A DNA stretch of 64,000 nt from Anarhynchus alexandrinus (taxonomy: Eukaryota; Chordata; Aves; Charadriiformes; Charadriidae), in contig VUYV01000149.1 of NCBI GenBank assembly GCA_008711295.1, positions 1,954,980 through 2,018,979 on the forward strand, written 5' to 3'. The notes under the pieces were generated by a model. That model searched no databases and was not told where the DNA came from. It saw only the letters and a list, made by a program, of their open reading frames with translations. Made by a program: the position numbers and the translations under genes. Shown one piece after another: positions 40,101 through 54,477 of the stretch. Numbering within the stretch: the first letter of the stretch is position 1; each line of letters starts with the position of its first letter.

Positions 40101-40435
40101 AATAAAGAAAACCAAGGTTTTTGTATTGCAAATCTTTTAGTTTTAAAGATCTCTAAATTCTAAAACAGGTTAGAATTCCTCATGACTTTTTTTCCATCAC
40201 AAAATGAGATTCAGTTGAAGTGGAACAGTTTAAGTGAACATAAACAGGTGTCTTGTCGAGGGTGGACTTTCTGGTAAGTGAGGGACACAGATTTCCCATG
40301 TTGGGATAGTCAAGGGCTATTCCGCTGTCATTTTGTTTCCTTGCTGTATATTTTCTGTAATACTCTCCTTGTTCTTAATGTTACTAATGAAAAACACAAA
40401 CTATAGGGACCTTCTTCTCTATGTGTATGAGACTC
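37111..40435. other. Intergenic, no gene seen
   Basis: Unique sequence with somewhat GC-richer stretches near 37560-37690 and 38090-38190. No supported exon and no recognised repeat. Confidence 0.55.
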
Positions 40436-40947
40436 TCAGAACCACAGAATAGTTGAGGCTGGAGGGGACCTCTGGAGATCATCTAGTCCAACCAACACGC
40501 TCAAAGTAGGGTCAGCTGGAGCAAGTTGCTCCCATGTCCAGTTGTGCTTTGAATATCTCCAAGGCTGGAGACTCCACAACCTCTCTGGGCAACCTGTTGC
40601 AGTGTTTGACCACCCCCACAGTTAAAAAAAAAAAAAGAAAAAGTCTTCTTATGTTTAAATAGAATTTACTGTATTTCATTTGTACCTATTGCCTCTTGCA
40701 TGTCAATGGGTATCTGAGAAGAGTCTGGCTCCATCTCCATTCAGCCACCCCTTGTATGTCAGATGCTCCAGTCCCTTAACCATCTTTGTGGCCCCACGCT
40801 GGATTCGCTTCAGCAATTCTGAGAGGACCCTCTTGTACTGGGCACCCAGCACTGGGCCCAGCACTCCAGATGTCTCCCCACTGCTGAGCTGAGAGGAAGG
40901 ATCACTCCCTCAACCTGCTAGCAACGCTCTGCCTAATGCAGCTCTAA
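40436..40947 (-). mobile_element. CR1 LINE 3' fragment, minus orientation, internally deleted
   Basis: Begins with the reverse complement of a CR1 terminus (accacagaatagttgaggctgg, then gacctctggagatcatctag, then tccaacc). It continues through gggcaacctgttgcagtgt, an A-rich stretch at 40624-40640, and the antisense RT-region block gatgctccagtcccttaaccatctttgtgg, given here in part. The usual segment between the leucine/serine-rich block and gatgctccag is missing near 40740-40765, so the copy carries an internal deletion. It is 5'-truncated near 40947 and has no coding capacity. Confidence 0.9.
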
Positions 40948-43900
40948 TTTTCTCCTTAGTGAATTTTCACAGCCTTTTTCACTATTAATCCAAGTTCTAG
41001 TAAAGTACATCAGAAACATTCCTCACAAAGGGAGCAAGCAGGTTTTTATCCTAACCTATTATGAAATCCTTCATTTTCTAGACTTTTAAAATAATAGTGG
41101 TAATAATGCGCTGCGTTTGTACGCAGTACTGAAGAAGCTTGGACTTTTCGATTGTTTGAAAAATTGTCCTTCAGCTTTTCTCAGTTCCACCTTGTCAACA
41201 TGGTCTCTGTTCCACGCTCCCTGACATCCTTGTCCCTACAGGACATAAAATAAAACCTGGGAAATTTCACCTTCTCCTTCTACATATTCTAGAGTGCTTT
41301 TTCTTGTACAGTTCTTGTCAGCAGAATCTCCATTTCCATAGTCTCAGCATTGCCAAATATGTTTTATTTCAGAGTCTCGGCCATATTTTATTTCCTCTCT
41401 TCCTGTACTTTTAAATTGCTTGTGATCTGTGTCATGCTCTAACTCTCAAGAGTTTGGGAATGACTTGTACAATCAATGTTACAATAGTGTCAGTTGAGGT
41501 CAGTCTTGACTTGCAACAATTTTCCTTTTACGAAGTAGTAGTTGCTATATATACTACTCTGCTTCTCCATTAGGGGGCAAAACCCAACAAACCCCGCAAA
41601 TGCAAAAAAGAAAACAAATGATAGCTGTAAATATTAGTGTCTTTCTTGAGGATTTGTGGCTGTTGGAATGGAGGACTGTGCCTGCACATAAGCTAGAAGT
41701 TCTGCAGTATAAGTTCAAACTTCAGTTCTTGAGAGCAACTCGTTGTTAAAATGATCACCATAGAAGTAAATTGTCCAGATTGATCATTGTAATATGAAAA
41801 CTTTGTTTATCTTTATTCTTAGGTTTCCTTCACAAATTCTATCTTGCTAAAGACACTTCCTTCACAGATCTGAACATTTTAATTCCGTACTTAAAATAAT
41901 TAGATTAAAGTGTTCACTAACAGTTGCTGTAAAAATCCAGTTTCTTCCTCCCGCATCGGTAACTCTTTGGTGTTCCCTGAACAGAAAAGCATCTGCTATG
42001 TAATTATTTCTTACTTCTTATGTCCTGAAACATTTGTGTATTTCAGGATTTGAAATGCTTCCTCTCTCTTTTCTGTCTCTACTCAATATATTTTTGTTCA
42101 GTTCAATGGCTCCTGAAATCTGATTTTGTGACTCGAATTATTGGTTCTGTCAGTTTTATTTATGTGTAGCTCCAGCCAGATATGTGAAAGCAGCTCCAGC
42201 TGTATTTTCCCTCTTGGTAGGGTCTCTCCAGTGTTAATGATGTCCTCTACAGAATTAGTTTAACCCAAGCTGTTGTATAGCTTGAGGTACAAAATGGATG
42301 CATAGGATGAAACAATCATTTTGCTTCCCTCACTAGAAGATGAGAAGTATAATAGCAGAGTCTGAGCAAAGACCTCCTACATGGTATATATGTTCCCATC
42401 TTTACGCTGGAGGGAGTATGTCTTTTTATTTGTGGCATATTATGTGCAATTACAGCAAATGTTAAGTTGGTTGCTGCAATCTTCATTGAAAAGGAGGGTG
42501 CCTTAATGGTGGAGTTGGTTATAAGATGTTTTCTCTGCACTGTTATGTAAAGGTGACCTAGAAATGGTTTCCATGGCAGTAGGATGTGCTACGTGCTGTT
42601 GATGTCAGGGCTCAGAGGAGGCCCCAGAAGGCTATTAGGTTTAAAATGTGAGCACATTCAAGAGCGACTTTCAAATGACTCTCAAAACCTGGTGACATTT
42701 TTGGGTGGCTATCAATCCTTTGGTAGATGAGTCAGTGGTGTGTCTCAGCCCTGGGCATGACAGATGTTTGTTCATAAGCAATTAGCAGCCATACTGACTT
42801 CTTCTGTCGTCCCCAGAGCTGCGCTCTGCTGGTAAGAGCTGCAGTGCCTGACAAGAAAGCAAGCAGTACTGCTGCCTGTGCTGGACTGGCACTGTGAATG
42901 TGTAGTGAATTTTATTTCCAAGATTAGTTTAAAAACAAAAAAGACCCTCCCATGGGTATTGCATATTCTTTATTTAAAAAGTAATGTTTTTTATCTAAAT
43001 GGTATGTTTAGGTCGAGTTGTCTCACCCTCCATGTATTTTCTCTTTTTTTCTATTTTTTTGGCAACTTTCAGAGGTAGAAAATCCCTCACAAAATACTGG
43101 ACCTTGCCTTTATTAGAGAACTTTTTTCCACTTGTAGTTGCAAAAAAATCAATGAGAAATAATCAGCAAACCCAGAACTATCAAACAATAAAACCTTCTT
43201 CAAGTACAGAAATTATCCCTAACTATAATAGGACAAACACTCAGCTCTTACGACCTTTTTGCTTTGCAGTGAGGACGTGGTGGAACCACTTGAATACTGA
43301 TAATTTTTCAATGTCATCCTACAGTCTTTGTTTACTCCTTGACAAAGATAAGTTATCTCATAGTTCTTTGAGGCAGAATCATAAAACAGTCATTTATAAT
43401 GCAATTTGTGTTGTGCTTGCAAAAGTACTATTCCTACAAACCACCACCGGCAACACAGTAACTCAGTGGGGTTTTGAAGCCCACCCACTCTCGCCTAAGT
43501 GAAGCCGCCTGCCGTGCAGAGATCCTGCTGCTCATCACCTGCAACAAGTCTGTAGTCCTCAGCAGAAAACGTGCTTATAGGCCTCATCTCACTAGTATGT
43601 AAAGGTGTGTTACTACACGGTGTGTTAAATTAAGTGTTTTATAAGCCTGACATACGCTGAGCTCACTGAGTAAGGTGTGAGTTCTGAAAAATATGGTAGC
43701 CAGCTTTAGGTTAGTTGGCACAGGCTGTCTTTTGGTAGGAGCAGCCCTGTACTGCTTTCAGCCTGGCTGTATACCCTGGGCTGCTCACCCTCTGCTCTTT
43801 CCTCAGAAATGTCTCTGTTTCTGTAGTCCACACAGAGCAGGACTTGTATATCTCCCCTCCACTAACACAGACAGAAGAATCGGCACGTCCCTGTTGCAGC

Positions 43901-46900
43901 AGGTACGGCATTGTGGTGTGAGCTTGTGTTTGTAACAAATCCTCTAATTCAGCTGGATTTCCCAAGTAGTAGTGGGTGACGGACTTGCAGGATCATGGGT
44001 TTCCATTTCATGGCATCCACAGCACTCAAACAGTATAACCCAGAAAAGCTAACACAGCAATAGCTGACCTACAAGGTACCCGCACATTGCTATGGGGGGA
44101 CCCTATGGATGCTGGAGTGGATCTATGCTGTCTTTATGTTGGTGGCCTCATGAAAGCCTAGGGGTGGTTTTGTCTAAGGAAGACATGCTACCCAGCTGTT
44201 GCACCAGGCTCGTGCCAGCTCACAAGCACCTGGTGTGGAAGCAGTTAAACTTTCGTTAACAAGATTTTCTAGTAAAGTCTAAACTAAGTAAGGGCTGGTT
44301 CCTTCACAAATTTGAATGGCAAAGGTACGAAGTCTGCATTCTCTGAAGCATGTGTTAGTATCGTGCTGAGTTAATTCTTTTTTATTTCCTAGGGTATTAT
44401 TTAACTTAAAAATAAACAGCTATCTGTATTCTGTGCTCCAAGTTTTGGCAAACATATAGAAGTTTAAGCAGACCTTTGCCTACTGATTCCGACACTTTGC
44501 TATCCTTTTGGGAGTTTCATTAGGCAAAATTATAGTTGTACATGTAGAAGAAAAACTGGTCATGAATTGAATTTGATGTCTAACTGGCAACTTGTTCTAA
44601 AATGCCTGCTAGGATTTCCAGAATTTCCTCTGAGCCTTTTCATTCTTTTCATTCGCTCTACTGTTAATACAGTCTGGAAATGGATAGAGACTTAAGTCTA
44701 GGAGAGACAATTCTTCAGAGAGAGAGACTGAAATGGTTACAGTTTAGAAAAATATAAGCATTTTAGGAAATAATGTCATTTAAGAAGTTATTCTCAATTC
44801 AGGAAGGTTTGCTGTAATGCAGGCATCCCTCCTAAGTGAAGAAATGAGTAAGGTTGGCCTTGCTATGGGGCAGCTCTTCTAAGAACCTGAGTAATCTCAG
44901 TCGAGGTGTGGTGTCCAATACTTTCAGCCTGAAGGCCAAATGTTAATTTGAAAGAAGTCAAGGGGACAAAATGAAGTTGAGCTATTGTGGCATGCTGAGG
45001 CAATGCCAGAAAAATGCCTCTCTAAACCTCCCCAGGATTTCCAGCGCTGTTGAGCAGACTGGCCTAGAGCCGTGAGTTACTGCCCGTGGGCAGCCTGCGG
45101 GCACTCCGCTGCGGATATATACACATGGACCTGAAACGGGCAGTGCTCCGGTGGCTTGGGGTAAAGATGGGGAATGCTGATTCTCTCTTCCTTCTTTTCA
45201 GAGAGGAAGCTGGGCTCAGAAAGGTCTGGTCATATCCCCAAAGAAATGCGTATTCAGTCTGGCCAGTTGCCTGCAAAACCCACAATTTAGGGCCACCAAA
45301 CTACTGTACCAGACAGTACCATGGGAAATGGGTAAGGGTGTTTCTGCTGGTGTATTATGGAAGAGCCAGAAAAGTAGAATAGAAAACAAATGGAACTCTG
45401 AAAATCCTGGCCTCTTGAAAGTAAAGTGTAATTCAGGAAATAAGGATGATTTTCAATTGAATTTCACACTAAGAAACACATTCTATAGCTTTTGTATTAT
45501 GCGGAATTATACGTAAAATTATTAAGCAAATAAGATAATATAAACATTAAAGGATTCAATGTCTTAACCTCCATGAAATTATAAATCTAAGAGAAACCCT
45601 TTGGCTGGTAATGCGATGTGTCACACACATGCTGTGAATGTTTATTGTTATTTGCTCATACCAAGCAATTCTATTTTACACACACTGTTTGAAAGTGTTC
45701 CCTTTTTCTTAACAGTGAGATGGAAACAAAGAGTGAAATCTAAACAGCCTTCATCATTGAAATGTACCATGTAGTAGATTAATGGATAGTATGAAAGGGA
45801 GGAGATTTAATTTGAACAAATTCAGCAAATTTAAACATACCAGTGCCAAGGATCTTTTTCTTCCAAAAAGTGTGTACAACACCATCAACCTCTTGGAGTA
45901 GCTCTGGCTGGAGACAGCCACACTGTTTTGGTGCAAAAGGTTTGTGAATCAGTGTAACATCTGTGACGAATGGTCACTGCCAGATACTTCAGAGAGCGCT
46001 CTGGACGATTATTGGATAACTTTATATATCAGGTGGACTTTAATTTACTAATAGTTAATACCTCATATAAAGTAAAAAATAACAGGAGGAGGAAATTCTT
46101 CTTGAAAATTGTAACTTGTGCTAGAAGTGTGCAGGCCCTCAGGTTATCTCAGCGAGAAATATGCCAAATGGTAAGTGAGGAGGGCATTGGGAGGAGAAAG
46201 TAGTTTGAGAATGAAGTCAAATTGGAGAGCTTGTTTTGGGGAAACACAGTGGAGATCAGTGGAGCAAATGTCCCCGCTTCCTTGTTAGGGCCAAAGTGCA
46301 CTTTTAATAGAAAATTAATAAATTAAGATGGTGACTACTAAGAAAGCGAGCTTGATCACAATTTGTGGCGATCTAATGTTGAACTGCTAAGGCTAAGGAA
46401 ATGCAAACACATTATATGAGCAAAGTCTGTGAGAACTAGACCACCAGGTTTTGGGGACGCGAGCAGGAGAAAGGGCACATTCCTTGAGACTTGCAGGAGT
46501 GAGGGTTGGGAGTGCTGAGAACACTTCAGGCAGCTCATTTGAGGAAAGACTGGACACCAGTCTTAAAGTACAAAATCTGGGAGCCTGAGGGATTTTTTGC
46601 TCTGCAATTAGCAATGAAGGAGGAAAGGACATATAGAAGAGGTGATGAAGAATAACTTTTTTGCGAGGGTGAATTACATTAGGGAGTCCCTAGCGGATAC
46701 AACTGGGGGGGAAAACACTGTTCTTTCTGTAAGAACAGAATTATTCTTGAGAAAAAAATATCTACTAGATTAAGGAACGAGCATGCTGGGGAGGGGTAAA
46801 ATCTCAAGCATGGTATAAGGCCAGAGTTCATCCAGAGTGCCTCAAAGCCAGCATAATTAGGTCGCTTTAGCCCTTTTATAGATGCCCATTGGCTTTCTAA

Positions 46901-48576
46901 CTGAAAATCAAAGTAGTGCAGGTCCCTTCTACAGAGAAGACCTAAGTAACCCTTACCAGTTGGAAACTGTACAGTGGGGCTCTGCTCTCACCTGGTAACA
47001 TGTCACGTGTACTCCTCCAAACTGGTTTTCCTACTGAACAAAGAAACGTTGGGAAGGCACGCGCTGTCGGCCTTTGTCTGCTTATGCAAAAACTGAGATG
47101 GGGAATTGCACTTACGTTCATAGCAAATGCACTCTCTCCATGATTATTTTCTTTACTGAGAAGTCAACATTCAAGCAAATGGCCGCTTATTACCATTTGG
47201 TAAACATACAACAAAATAAAGTGTTTGCAGAGATTTGAGAGACTGGGTTTGGGGTTATACATTTTAAATGGAAGGCTTTTGACTGTGCTTTGTTATCTTT
47301 TCAGGTTTTGTCACACAGGGAAATACTTTTTACAAAGTCAGTTTAAACTTGATATATGTTCCCTGTAGAAAAAAGGTAGCTGAAATCTGCAGTACTCACT
47401 TGACCTAAGGAGCTAGGTGTTTAAACAAATGCAGAGATTTGGGCTTGCTCCCCAGGATTATGGTGCAGACTCTTTTGAACATGTTCCACATAGTAAATCA
47501 AACTGTGGAAGCCTCCTTGCTTTTGAGGCAGAGCTAGAAATTTCTCAATTACATTTTTTCAAAATCACATATTTATACAAGTTCATATAGAATATTTATC
47601 AGTCTCAGCAACACTGCTGACAGGCTCAGTATAAAACATTAAGGTGAAAATATTTAAGAAAAAAAATCAATTTTTAGGTCACCAAAGAAGGATTCCGAAG
47701 TACAGTGCTTTGCTTTGCTTCTGATTTCCAGCAAGAATCTGACTGAGGACTCTTTCTTGATCCCATCTGAAGAACAGATTCTTCTTATGGAAATACTGCA
47801 AGTCTGACTTGCTCCATATGAATTGCTCTTTGGAGTTAAAATAATGAGCTTTTGTTATTAAAAGATTAATCAGCATATGCTGATGTATCAAAAATGATTC
47901 TGATACAGGCATTTCTTAAAGAAAAAAAAATTACAGCATTTGAAGCTAATTTAGCAAGATACGATTTTGCTGCTTCTTATATCTGTTAAATGCTGTTTAT
48001 TTATTCACAAAAAGCTTCCATTTATCTCAGCTGTTTGCATCTTCATCAACACCAGTTCAGGTTTCTAGTGACATTTTCTAGTTTCACTCAGATTATATTG
48101 CTCCTCCCTCATTTTGGCATTAAGACATCAGTTTACTTAATAGTCTAGCTTTCAAGAAATATATTAGAAAGTGAAGTAGAAACTTAGTGGTGAAAAAAAT
48201 ACTAAAAGTATACAATTAGCATAGCAATCTTAAGGTATACATAAATATATATAATATATAGAGAGTGGATACAGTAAGTAATATTACTTTAAATGGTAAA
48301 AGAATCCTGGAGTGCATGAGGGTATCCATAATCAGGTATGTACTTGCATTATAATCCTGTTCCTGAAGTGTCTCTTCTGCTAGCTATATACACAGATCAT
48401 GCTTATTTAATGATTTGCTGGCATCTTCTCTCTTTATACGTCTACAGTATTCCTGGGTAAGTCTGAGAGCTGCACTAATCATAAGCTGATACTTGTTCTT
48501 GTTTTTTTAGAAAATGAACCCAATCAGGGAACTAACTTCTGCTCATTTTGACTTTTATCTGCTGCACATTTAGTGT

Positions 48577-48675
48577 ATAGTTTTTGTAGTATATAGTATT
48601 AGCATATAGTTTAGTATATAGTAAATAATAGTATATTATGCTTAGTATTACGTTAGTAGTACATTTAGTATTAGT
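48577..48675. repeat. TAGTATA-type AT-rich low-complexity repeat
   Basis: Variants of tagtatatag and ttagtatta recur throughout about 100 bases without strict periodicity. Degraded tandem repeat. Confidence 0.7.
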
Positions 48676-49692
48676 ATGCAGTTTTCATTATTACAGGGTG
48701 AATATTGCACTATGTATATATGTGCCATCTAATTTACCTGTATGAAAAATCTACATTAAAAATATATATCTATTCTTAAAATCTTCCTCTGTTAAACCAG
48801 AAAAAAACCCAGAACAGGTAAAACACCATTGGACAGACTTTGTTCCATTGTTTGCAAAACACTTTTTTTCCCTCCTCTAAGATGAAATGAAAATATCTAT
48901 TGCAAATTTTTGTTACCAACATGGGTCTAAATTGTAAGTAATGTATCACAACTTTGGTATGTATAAGCTATACAGTGTATTATGAATAGAAAGGAACAGA
49001 AATCTTCTTATTCCCCAGATTGCATTGTGATATGGACCTTATTCCTGCATGAAAACTATTTTCATGTGAAAAATTCATATATGCACAGTTCTGAATTGAA
49101 TGGTCTGATTTCATTGCTGGCATTATCTCAGGGAGATAATTTAACATTCTTAAAAGATCTACAGTGCATTCTTTAATAACATAAATTCAGTTGGATCATT
49201 TAAGAACTCTGCCTCTTTAGTTTCTGTGTTTGATAATTGAATGAAACAGCCAAAGCATCTTGGTAGCAACCTATTTTTTTACTTTTGCCCCCAGGAATTA
49301 TTTTATTGCTGATTAAAATGTTACATGGCACCACGATTAGGCCCAGCATTTTACATTAATTTGTCTGCAAGTGGGGCCTAGTTTTGTCTCTCTACAGTTG
49401 CATTGAGGGAAATGAAATGAGAGAACAAAGTCATGTACTGCACGTGTTGTTTGCTAACGCGACAACGGCAGCTGTTGCAAAGTGAATGTTTCAGCCATGC
49501 CTTTCCCTGAGAGCCTGGGAACCAGATTGCTTTGTACCTTTTGCAAGCAGTTAAATGTAACTCTTAATGGAAAATCTAAGATTATCGTCCGGAAAGGCTG
49601 TTGCAGATTTCTAAGGTATCTCTGTAATTGCAAACATAAAATTCAGCAGAGCAAAATCTAACTTCAGAGTTAAATAAGGTGAATAATTGAAT

Positions 49693-49706
49693 CACACACA
49701 CACACA
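49693..49706 (+). repeat. (CA)7 microsatellite
   Basis: A short perfect CA dinucleotide run followed by an interrupted aaacaca extension. Confidence 0.85.
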
Positions 49707-52700
49707 AACACATTTTATACATGAGCCCTTAAAACTTGCACTACAGGCATACACTCGTGTGTGTTTATAATACAGTCATTTTGTCACTTGTATGTTAAGG
49801 AAGCGGTTTACTTGCCAGTGATAACATAGGCTGCCTTTTGCTTTTGAATTGAGCTACTGCAAAAGCTAGAAACTCTGCCCAGCCAGTGTGTAACCTGGGC
49901 TCTAAATCTAAATAGATCAGGTCAGCGTATTTGGAATAGTTTTTATTTGGTTAACCGGTACAGTTACAGGGCCATCATACAAAGATGGTTCGGCTTCCAT
50001 CAGAGACAGACATTGCTACGTTATCCTCACGTCATGTGAATGCTCGTTCACGTAAGGGAGGGCCTTGATGTTAGCTGAGGAACTGGTGCTCTTCCCAGAA
50101 GCAGCATACCTTTGATTTCATGGCTGAATTACTGCATTACTCTTCTCCGTTACTGAGCTCCATCATATTGGACAGATCTTATTGATTCATCATGTGTTTG
50201 AATGAACAGGGGCTGTTCGGCTTGTCGTGTGGGCTGTAGTTGGCCCTGCTGCTCAGCAGGAGATGACCAGTGGGTTGGACAAGGACTGGCGACTCTGCGC
50301 CTTCTCCAGAGGCTGGCTTTGTAAGAGTTCACAGGCTGTCAGCTCATGGTAAAGCGTATCTAGGACTTCAAATAGGTGGGCTTTTCCTTTTAAAAGAAAA
50401 TTGCAAACGTTATAATTTGAACAAAGAGAGAAAGTTGCAGTTTAACAATCATAACACAAGCTCTTTTCTTCATAGGTGCCATTTCAAGTTATTATCATAA
50501 AATATCTAAATTTTGAGACCAAATAATGAATTTCTGTCCCTATAAAAATGAGAGTGGAACTGGGTTCAAGGACTGTTCTCTACTGGTTCTCTTGCTTCAT
50601 TCATTGCCCACTGAGTTCTCATATACTTGTGTGAATGAAGACTATTTCATGTCACAATAAATAGTTCCCAGTCCAACCACCCACTTAGTCTTGTCAAAGA
50701 GGAAGAAGATGTTTGATTACAAAGACTTAGGAAAGCTGCTTAAGTCATATCAAGTGCACAGCCAGAAAATCAAAAGCAGACAAGATGAGCCGTTTATGGC
50801 AATGGTGATGCAGAATGGACAGAGAGCTTCACAAGGTTACTTCACTTGGTGTCATTTTAGGAAGCTGAGCTGTGCTGCCATTACAGAGGGAGGTACTTTG
50901 TTTCAGCAGCATCACTTGGAGTGGGCGTTCCTGGGCAGGATAATTAGTAGTACCTTCTGGACACTTGTGTGCTGTTGATACTAACAGTCTCCTCTTCTCT
51001 TGTGCTCACCAGGGGAATATCTGACCTATGGCTTAGATATTGTGTCTCTCTGTGTTGGTGTCCCAGAGCCAACGAAGGTCTGTCTTTGCCTTCTTTTCTC
51101 TGCTTCCTCTGCAGCCATGCCAGAATGGCACAGCTTAGCTCTGGGCTGCCTGCGCTCTGAATTGCTGGACACTAGTTACAACAAGGCTTTGAAACTGCAG
51201 AACCCAGAATGGTTTATATGTTATTCTCCATAAATCACTGTTATTAATATTCTCCAAAACTAAACCCTGAGGCCACATCTAGTCTTTTATAATCTTGTCT
51301 TTGACTACTGTCTACACCTCGAAGCCCTGTTCTTAGGCTTGGTACAGGATGTTCATTTCTTGAAGGTAAGTACAAATGCTCTGCTAATAGGAACAAGGTA
51401 ATCAAATCTAAACCTCCGGGCTGTGATCCCTGTATGGTTCCTACAAAGGCAGCTCTGGTGCACCAGACCATTGTCAAGGGAGAGGAGTTTGCAAGTTTAA
51501 TTTTCATAAGAGGAACACGAAAGGCTATTATTAGAGTGCAGGTTTGATCCAGTTTGTCTACAGAAACACTCTGTTTTGTATATTTGTTTGTGTTGCAGCA
51601 GAGGAATACAACACGCAGTGGAATAGCAAACCTGATAAATAGGTGCCTAACATACTTGGTCATGTTTTCCACTTTCTCATATCAATGAAGCCCTATAGAC
51701 ATTAGTGGGATACTGAATTGTCCCCCTAAGGCCAAATTCTAATTAAAATTTGGCTAAAAAAAGCCCTGGATGTGTTCCTGTTTCTGATGTGTCACAGACC
51801 AGAATGCATCACTTTCTACAGGTAATCTTCTTGCATAGTACTTCTTTCTCCCTAGCCTGTCCCCCAGTATTTGAAGTATCTTTTTCCTACTTATCTGTTC
51901 ATTATCTAGTGTTTTTCCCAAAAGGACACTTTGCGTGTTTCTTGGTCTTTATACGTGATTTATTTTCTTACCAGGTTGGGGGTCACGGCAGGATTCCAAA
52001 GTGCTCAGCAAGATTTTCCCCAAGGCTCGCTTAGATATGTTCTTTAAAAAACAAAATAATATTATGGCACAAATACGTCCTTCACCAGTTTAAATGTATG
52101 CCAAAAAATCTATGCGCAGTGTATTTGCATTTGAAAATTAAAACAAAATGAAACCGAATCCTGATAACACGAGACATTTTATCTTAGATACTGCTCAAGT
52201 AATAGCAGTTTGTGGAGGGCTCCAGTTCCTTAATATGGCTGTAGAAAGACAAATAGCAGTTACTCAGTGGAAAATAACAGAATTTTCCAGAGTGTGTGCC
52301 TAAACAAATCTAGGAGCACAAGCAGGGCACGCGCAACAAAAGGTTGTTCGGTCCTCTGCGAGGCCTGTGTTGAAAGGCGCAGGGACAGACTTGGTGGTGT
52401 GATCTCAGAAAGAGGCCTCTCGGACCCATCTGCTCTGGCAATCACTGGGAACCATTTTAGGTGTAAACGAATTAGAAGAGACTGTGCGTGTCACGTGGCA
52501 GGCCCACTGTTACTTATATTGAGATGTAATAAACATTAGCCAAAGTGAGAGGATTATAAAAACTACTTGGGATTTGGATGGTCTTTTTCAGTGGTAGTTT
52601 TATATTAGAAATCTGTTGGGACGTTGCATAATGTGTCTGGAAATATAAACTCTCTTAATTTGCTGTTGAGACACTAATGCATGCTTTCTGGGAGATGGTC

Positions 52701-54318
52701 TTGCAATCAGTTTAATTAGCACTTAGAGCGCCGTATCTGCAGGGACAGGTTGTTCTTGTTACAACTTGAGGAAGTGAAAATAGATGGAAGCTGTTCTGAA
52801 GAAGGCCGATGTATCTGCCAGCAGCTCAGGCAACACTGCCCGTGCTTACTGACGCTGCTCATCTGCTTTCTGCGCGTCTGCCCCAGTGGGGACTGGGGCG
52901 TAGTGGAAAGCAGTTTGCAGCAGGCTGGGATTACACGTGACCTCTGCAACACAGTGTGAGGTTTTAACCGTCCTAACAGAGCACACATTTGCCTTTGGAC
53001 AGTCATTGCTTTGTAGTACATTCTGTTACAAATGAGATGCATGGGGTATTTAAAACACGAATGTGAATATGCTGGGGAAGTGACACCTAAACCCACAGTT
53101 TCTGATGAATAAGCTTTCTTTTGTCTGAAGTATATCCCATCAGGGATTTAGGGGATCCTTGCTAAACTCTGCTGGGAATGCTGTAAGTTATCTTGTTCGT
53201 TGACAGCATCATTGCCTGTATTGGTGCTACGGGAGTTGGCAGCAGGCGGTGGCGTGTTTCCAGCAATGATTAACATTAAGTGCTATTATAACAGAGATAT
53301 GGCACATGGTGTGATGGATTGTCTCCTCAGCAGAAATTATTTGCAATAATACAACTGACCAGTGAATGACATGTTGAAGACTTGACACAAAAGGTTATTA
53401 TGCTTGTTGCCAGTCATAGTCTTTACTATTTTAATCCTTCACTGGATTGTTATTGATGCATGTGTCAGAGTTGCAATATGAAAGTAGAACTTCTATGTCA
53501 AGTGCTAAAATAAGTTACCAAATTATGAGATATTGCACTTGTTCCCTAGAGTCATCAGTGGAACATGAGCGTACTTCAAACAAAGTAAAGTGATCATCTG
53601 AGGAAGCATTCTCATCTCACACAGATTAGGCAGAGCTTTGCTGAAAATTGAGGAGAACCCTCAGTCATTATCAAAGAAATTAGCTCCTAGCAGTCCAGTG
53701 CGGCTCCCAATGTACTCTGTGTTCTGCAGCTTATCCAGTTCACCAGTCTTTTGGCCAGCCCTTACCATTATCATTCCCAAACAGGAGATTTAAACTTATT
53801 TTCTAAAGGACTTAACTGCCATACTGACCACATATTTCTGGGATGGTATTATATCAGCTTTTATAAGGCCATGTTTGGATTATTAATTGGGTAAGAAACT
53901 TCTCACAAAAATATCTTCTTGATATATAGGACGGAGTTTTATCCCTTTAATACTGACTCAGTGCCACTGTAGGATGCAGTTAAACAAAGGTCCTTTTCAA
54001 GAAGGAAGAATGATCTTATAGAACCTTTCTGATTACTAGCACTTTTGGTTTCCTTGCTTCCTCTGAAATTTTGTTTAGAGGATAATAAAAGCTTGGGGAT
54101 CTACATGCAAAGAGATCTCTAGGCCTCTTTTAGAAAGTCAGCTGGAGAGGTCTAAAATTTTTCTGCAACCACCAGGCAGTTCCCAGGGCAAACACATGTA
54201 AAAAGGTTTCCTGATGTAAAGGACTTTGTACTGAACAGAAGGCATGAACATCCTTTTTAGTTTGGAAGGGACACTATCAAAAACAGTTTTAAGTCTCTGG
54301 ACTGCTTTCTTGCCATAC

Positions 54319-54477
54319 CAAGTCTCGAAGTTGTTGAAGAAGCTGTAAAACATCCATGAGCTTTTCTTCCACCAGTGACAGCCTAACTCTCTCAGTCTCC
54401 AACATCTGCAGCTCCATCTTCAACAATTCGGTCTCCTCCACCTTTTGCCGCAGCTCACCTAGCAATGGGCCTTTCAT
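54319..54477 (-). CDS. EFCC1: EFCC1 internal exon (coiled coil)
   Basis: A 159-base exon encoding 53 residues. It is bounded by an acceptor (TTGTCCAG|ATG) and a donor (TTG|GTATGG), both phase 0. It follows the phase-0 exon ending at 60982, so the three exons join without a frame break. The product is a continuous heptad-rich coiled coil: [20 protein letters not shown], then [20 protein letters not shown], then LLQQLRDL. The acidic, Leu-rich pattern fits a structural coiled-coil region of an EF-hand/coiled-coil protein. The GTATGG donor is weaker than consensus. The gene name rests on the preceding exons and on being next to GP9; the coiled coil alone would not identify it. Confidence 0.68.

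Larger units (their letters stand above)
40948..54318. other. Non-coding stretch, probably EFCC1 3' intron(s) and intergenic sequence
   Basis: About 13.4 kb of AT-rich sequence. The exon at 54319-54477 ends at a splice donor, so at least one further EFCC1 exon should lie to the left, in this stretch or in 22.8-40.4 kb. I could not find it by eye. Only simple repeats were seen: (CA)7 at 49693-49706 and TAGTATA-type low complexity at 48577-48675. Confidence 0.5.

Noticed and set aside
42999..43502. Plus-strand open frame of 167 codons
   Set aside because: No domain, no splice sites at sensible places, mixed composition, and no family recognised; likely chance.
46400..46700. Possible retroelement with phrases reminiscent of LINE 3' regions
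   Set aside because: No ordered series of diagnostic blocks could be found, unlike the copy at 57.4-58.8 kb.
51244..51672. Minus-strand open frame of 142 codons
   Set aside because: Looked for the missing EFCC1 3' exon here; no coiled coil or matching phase-0 acceptor was seen.
54138..54353. Second minus-strand frame overlapping the EFCC1 exon end
   Set aside because: It is out of frame with the coiled-coil exon and has no separate splice support; a shadow frame.
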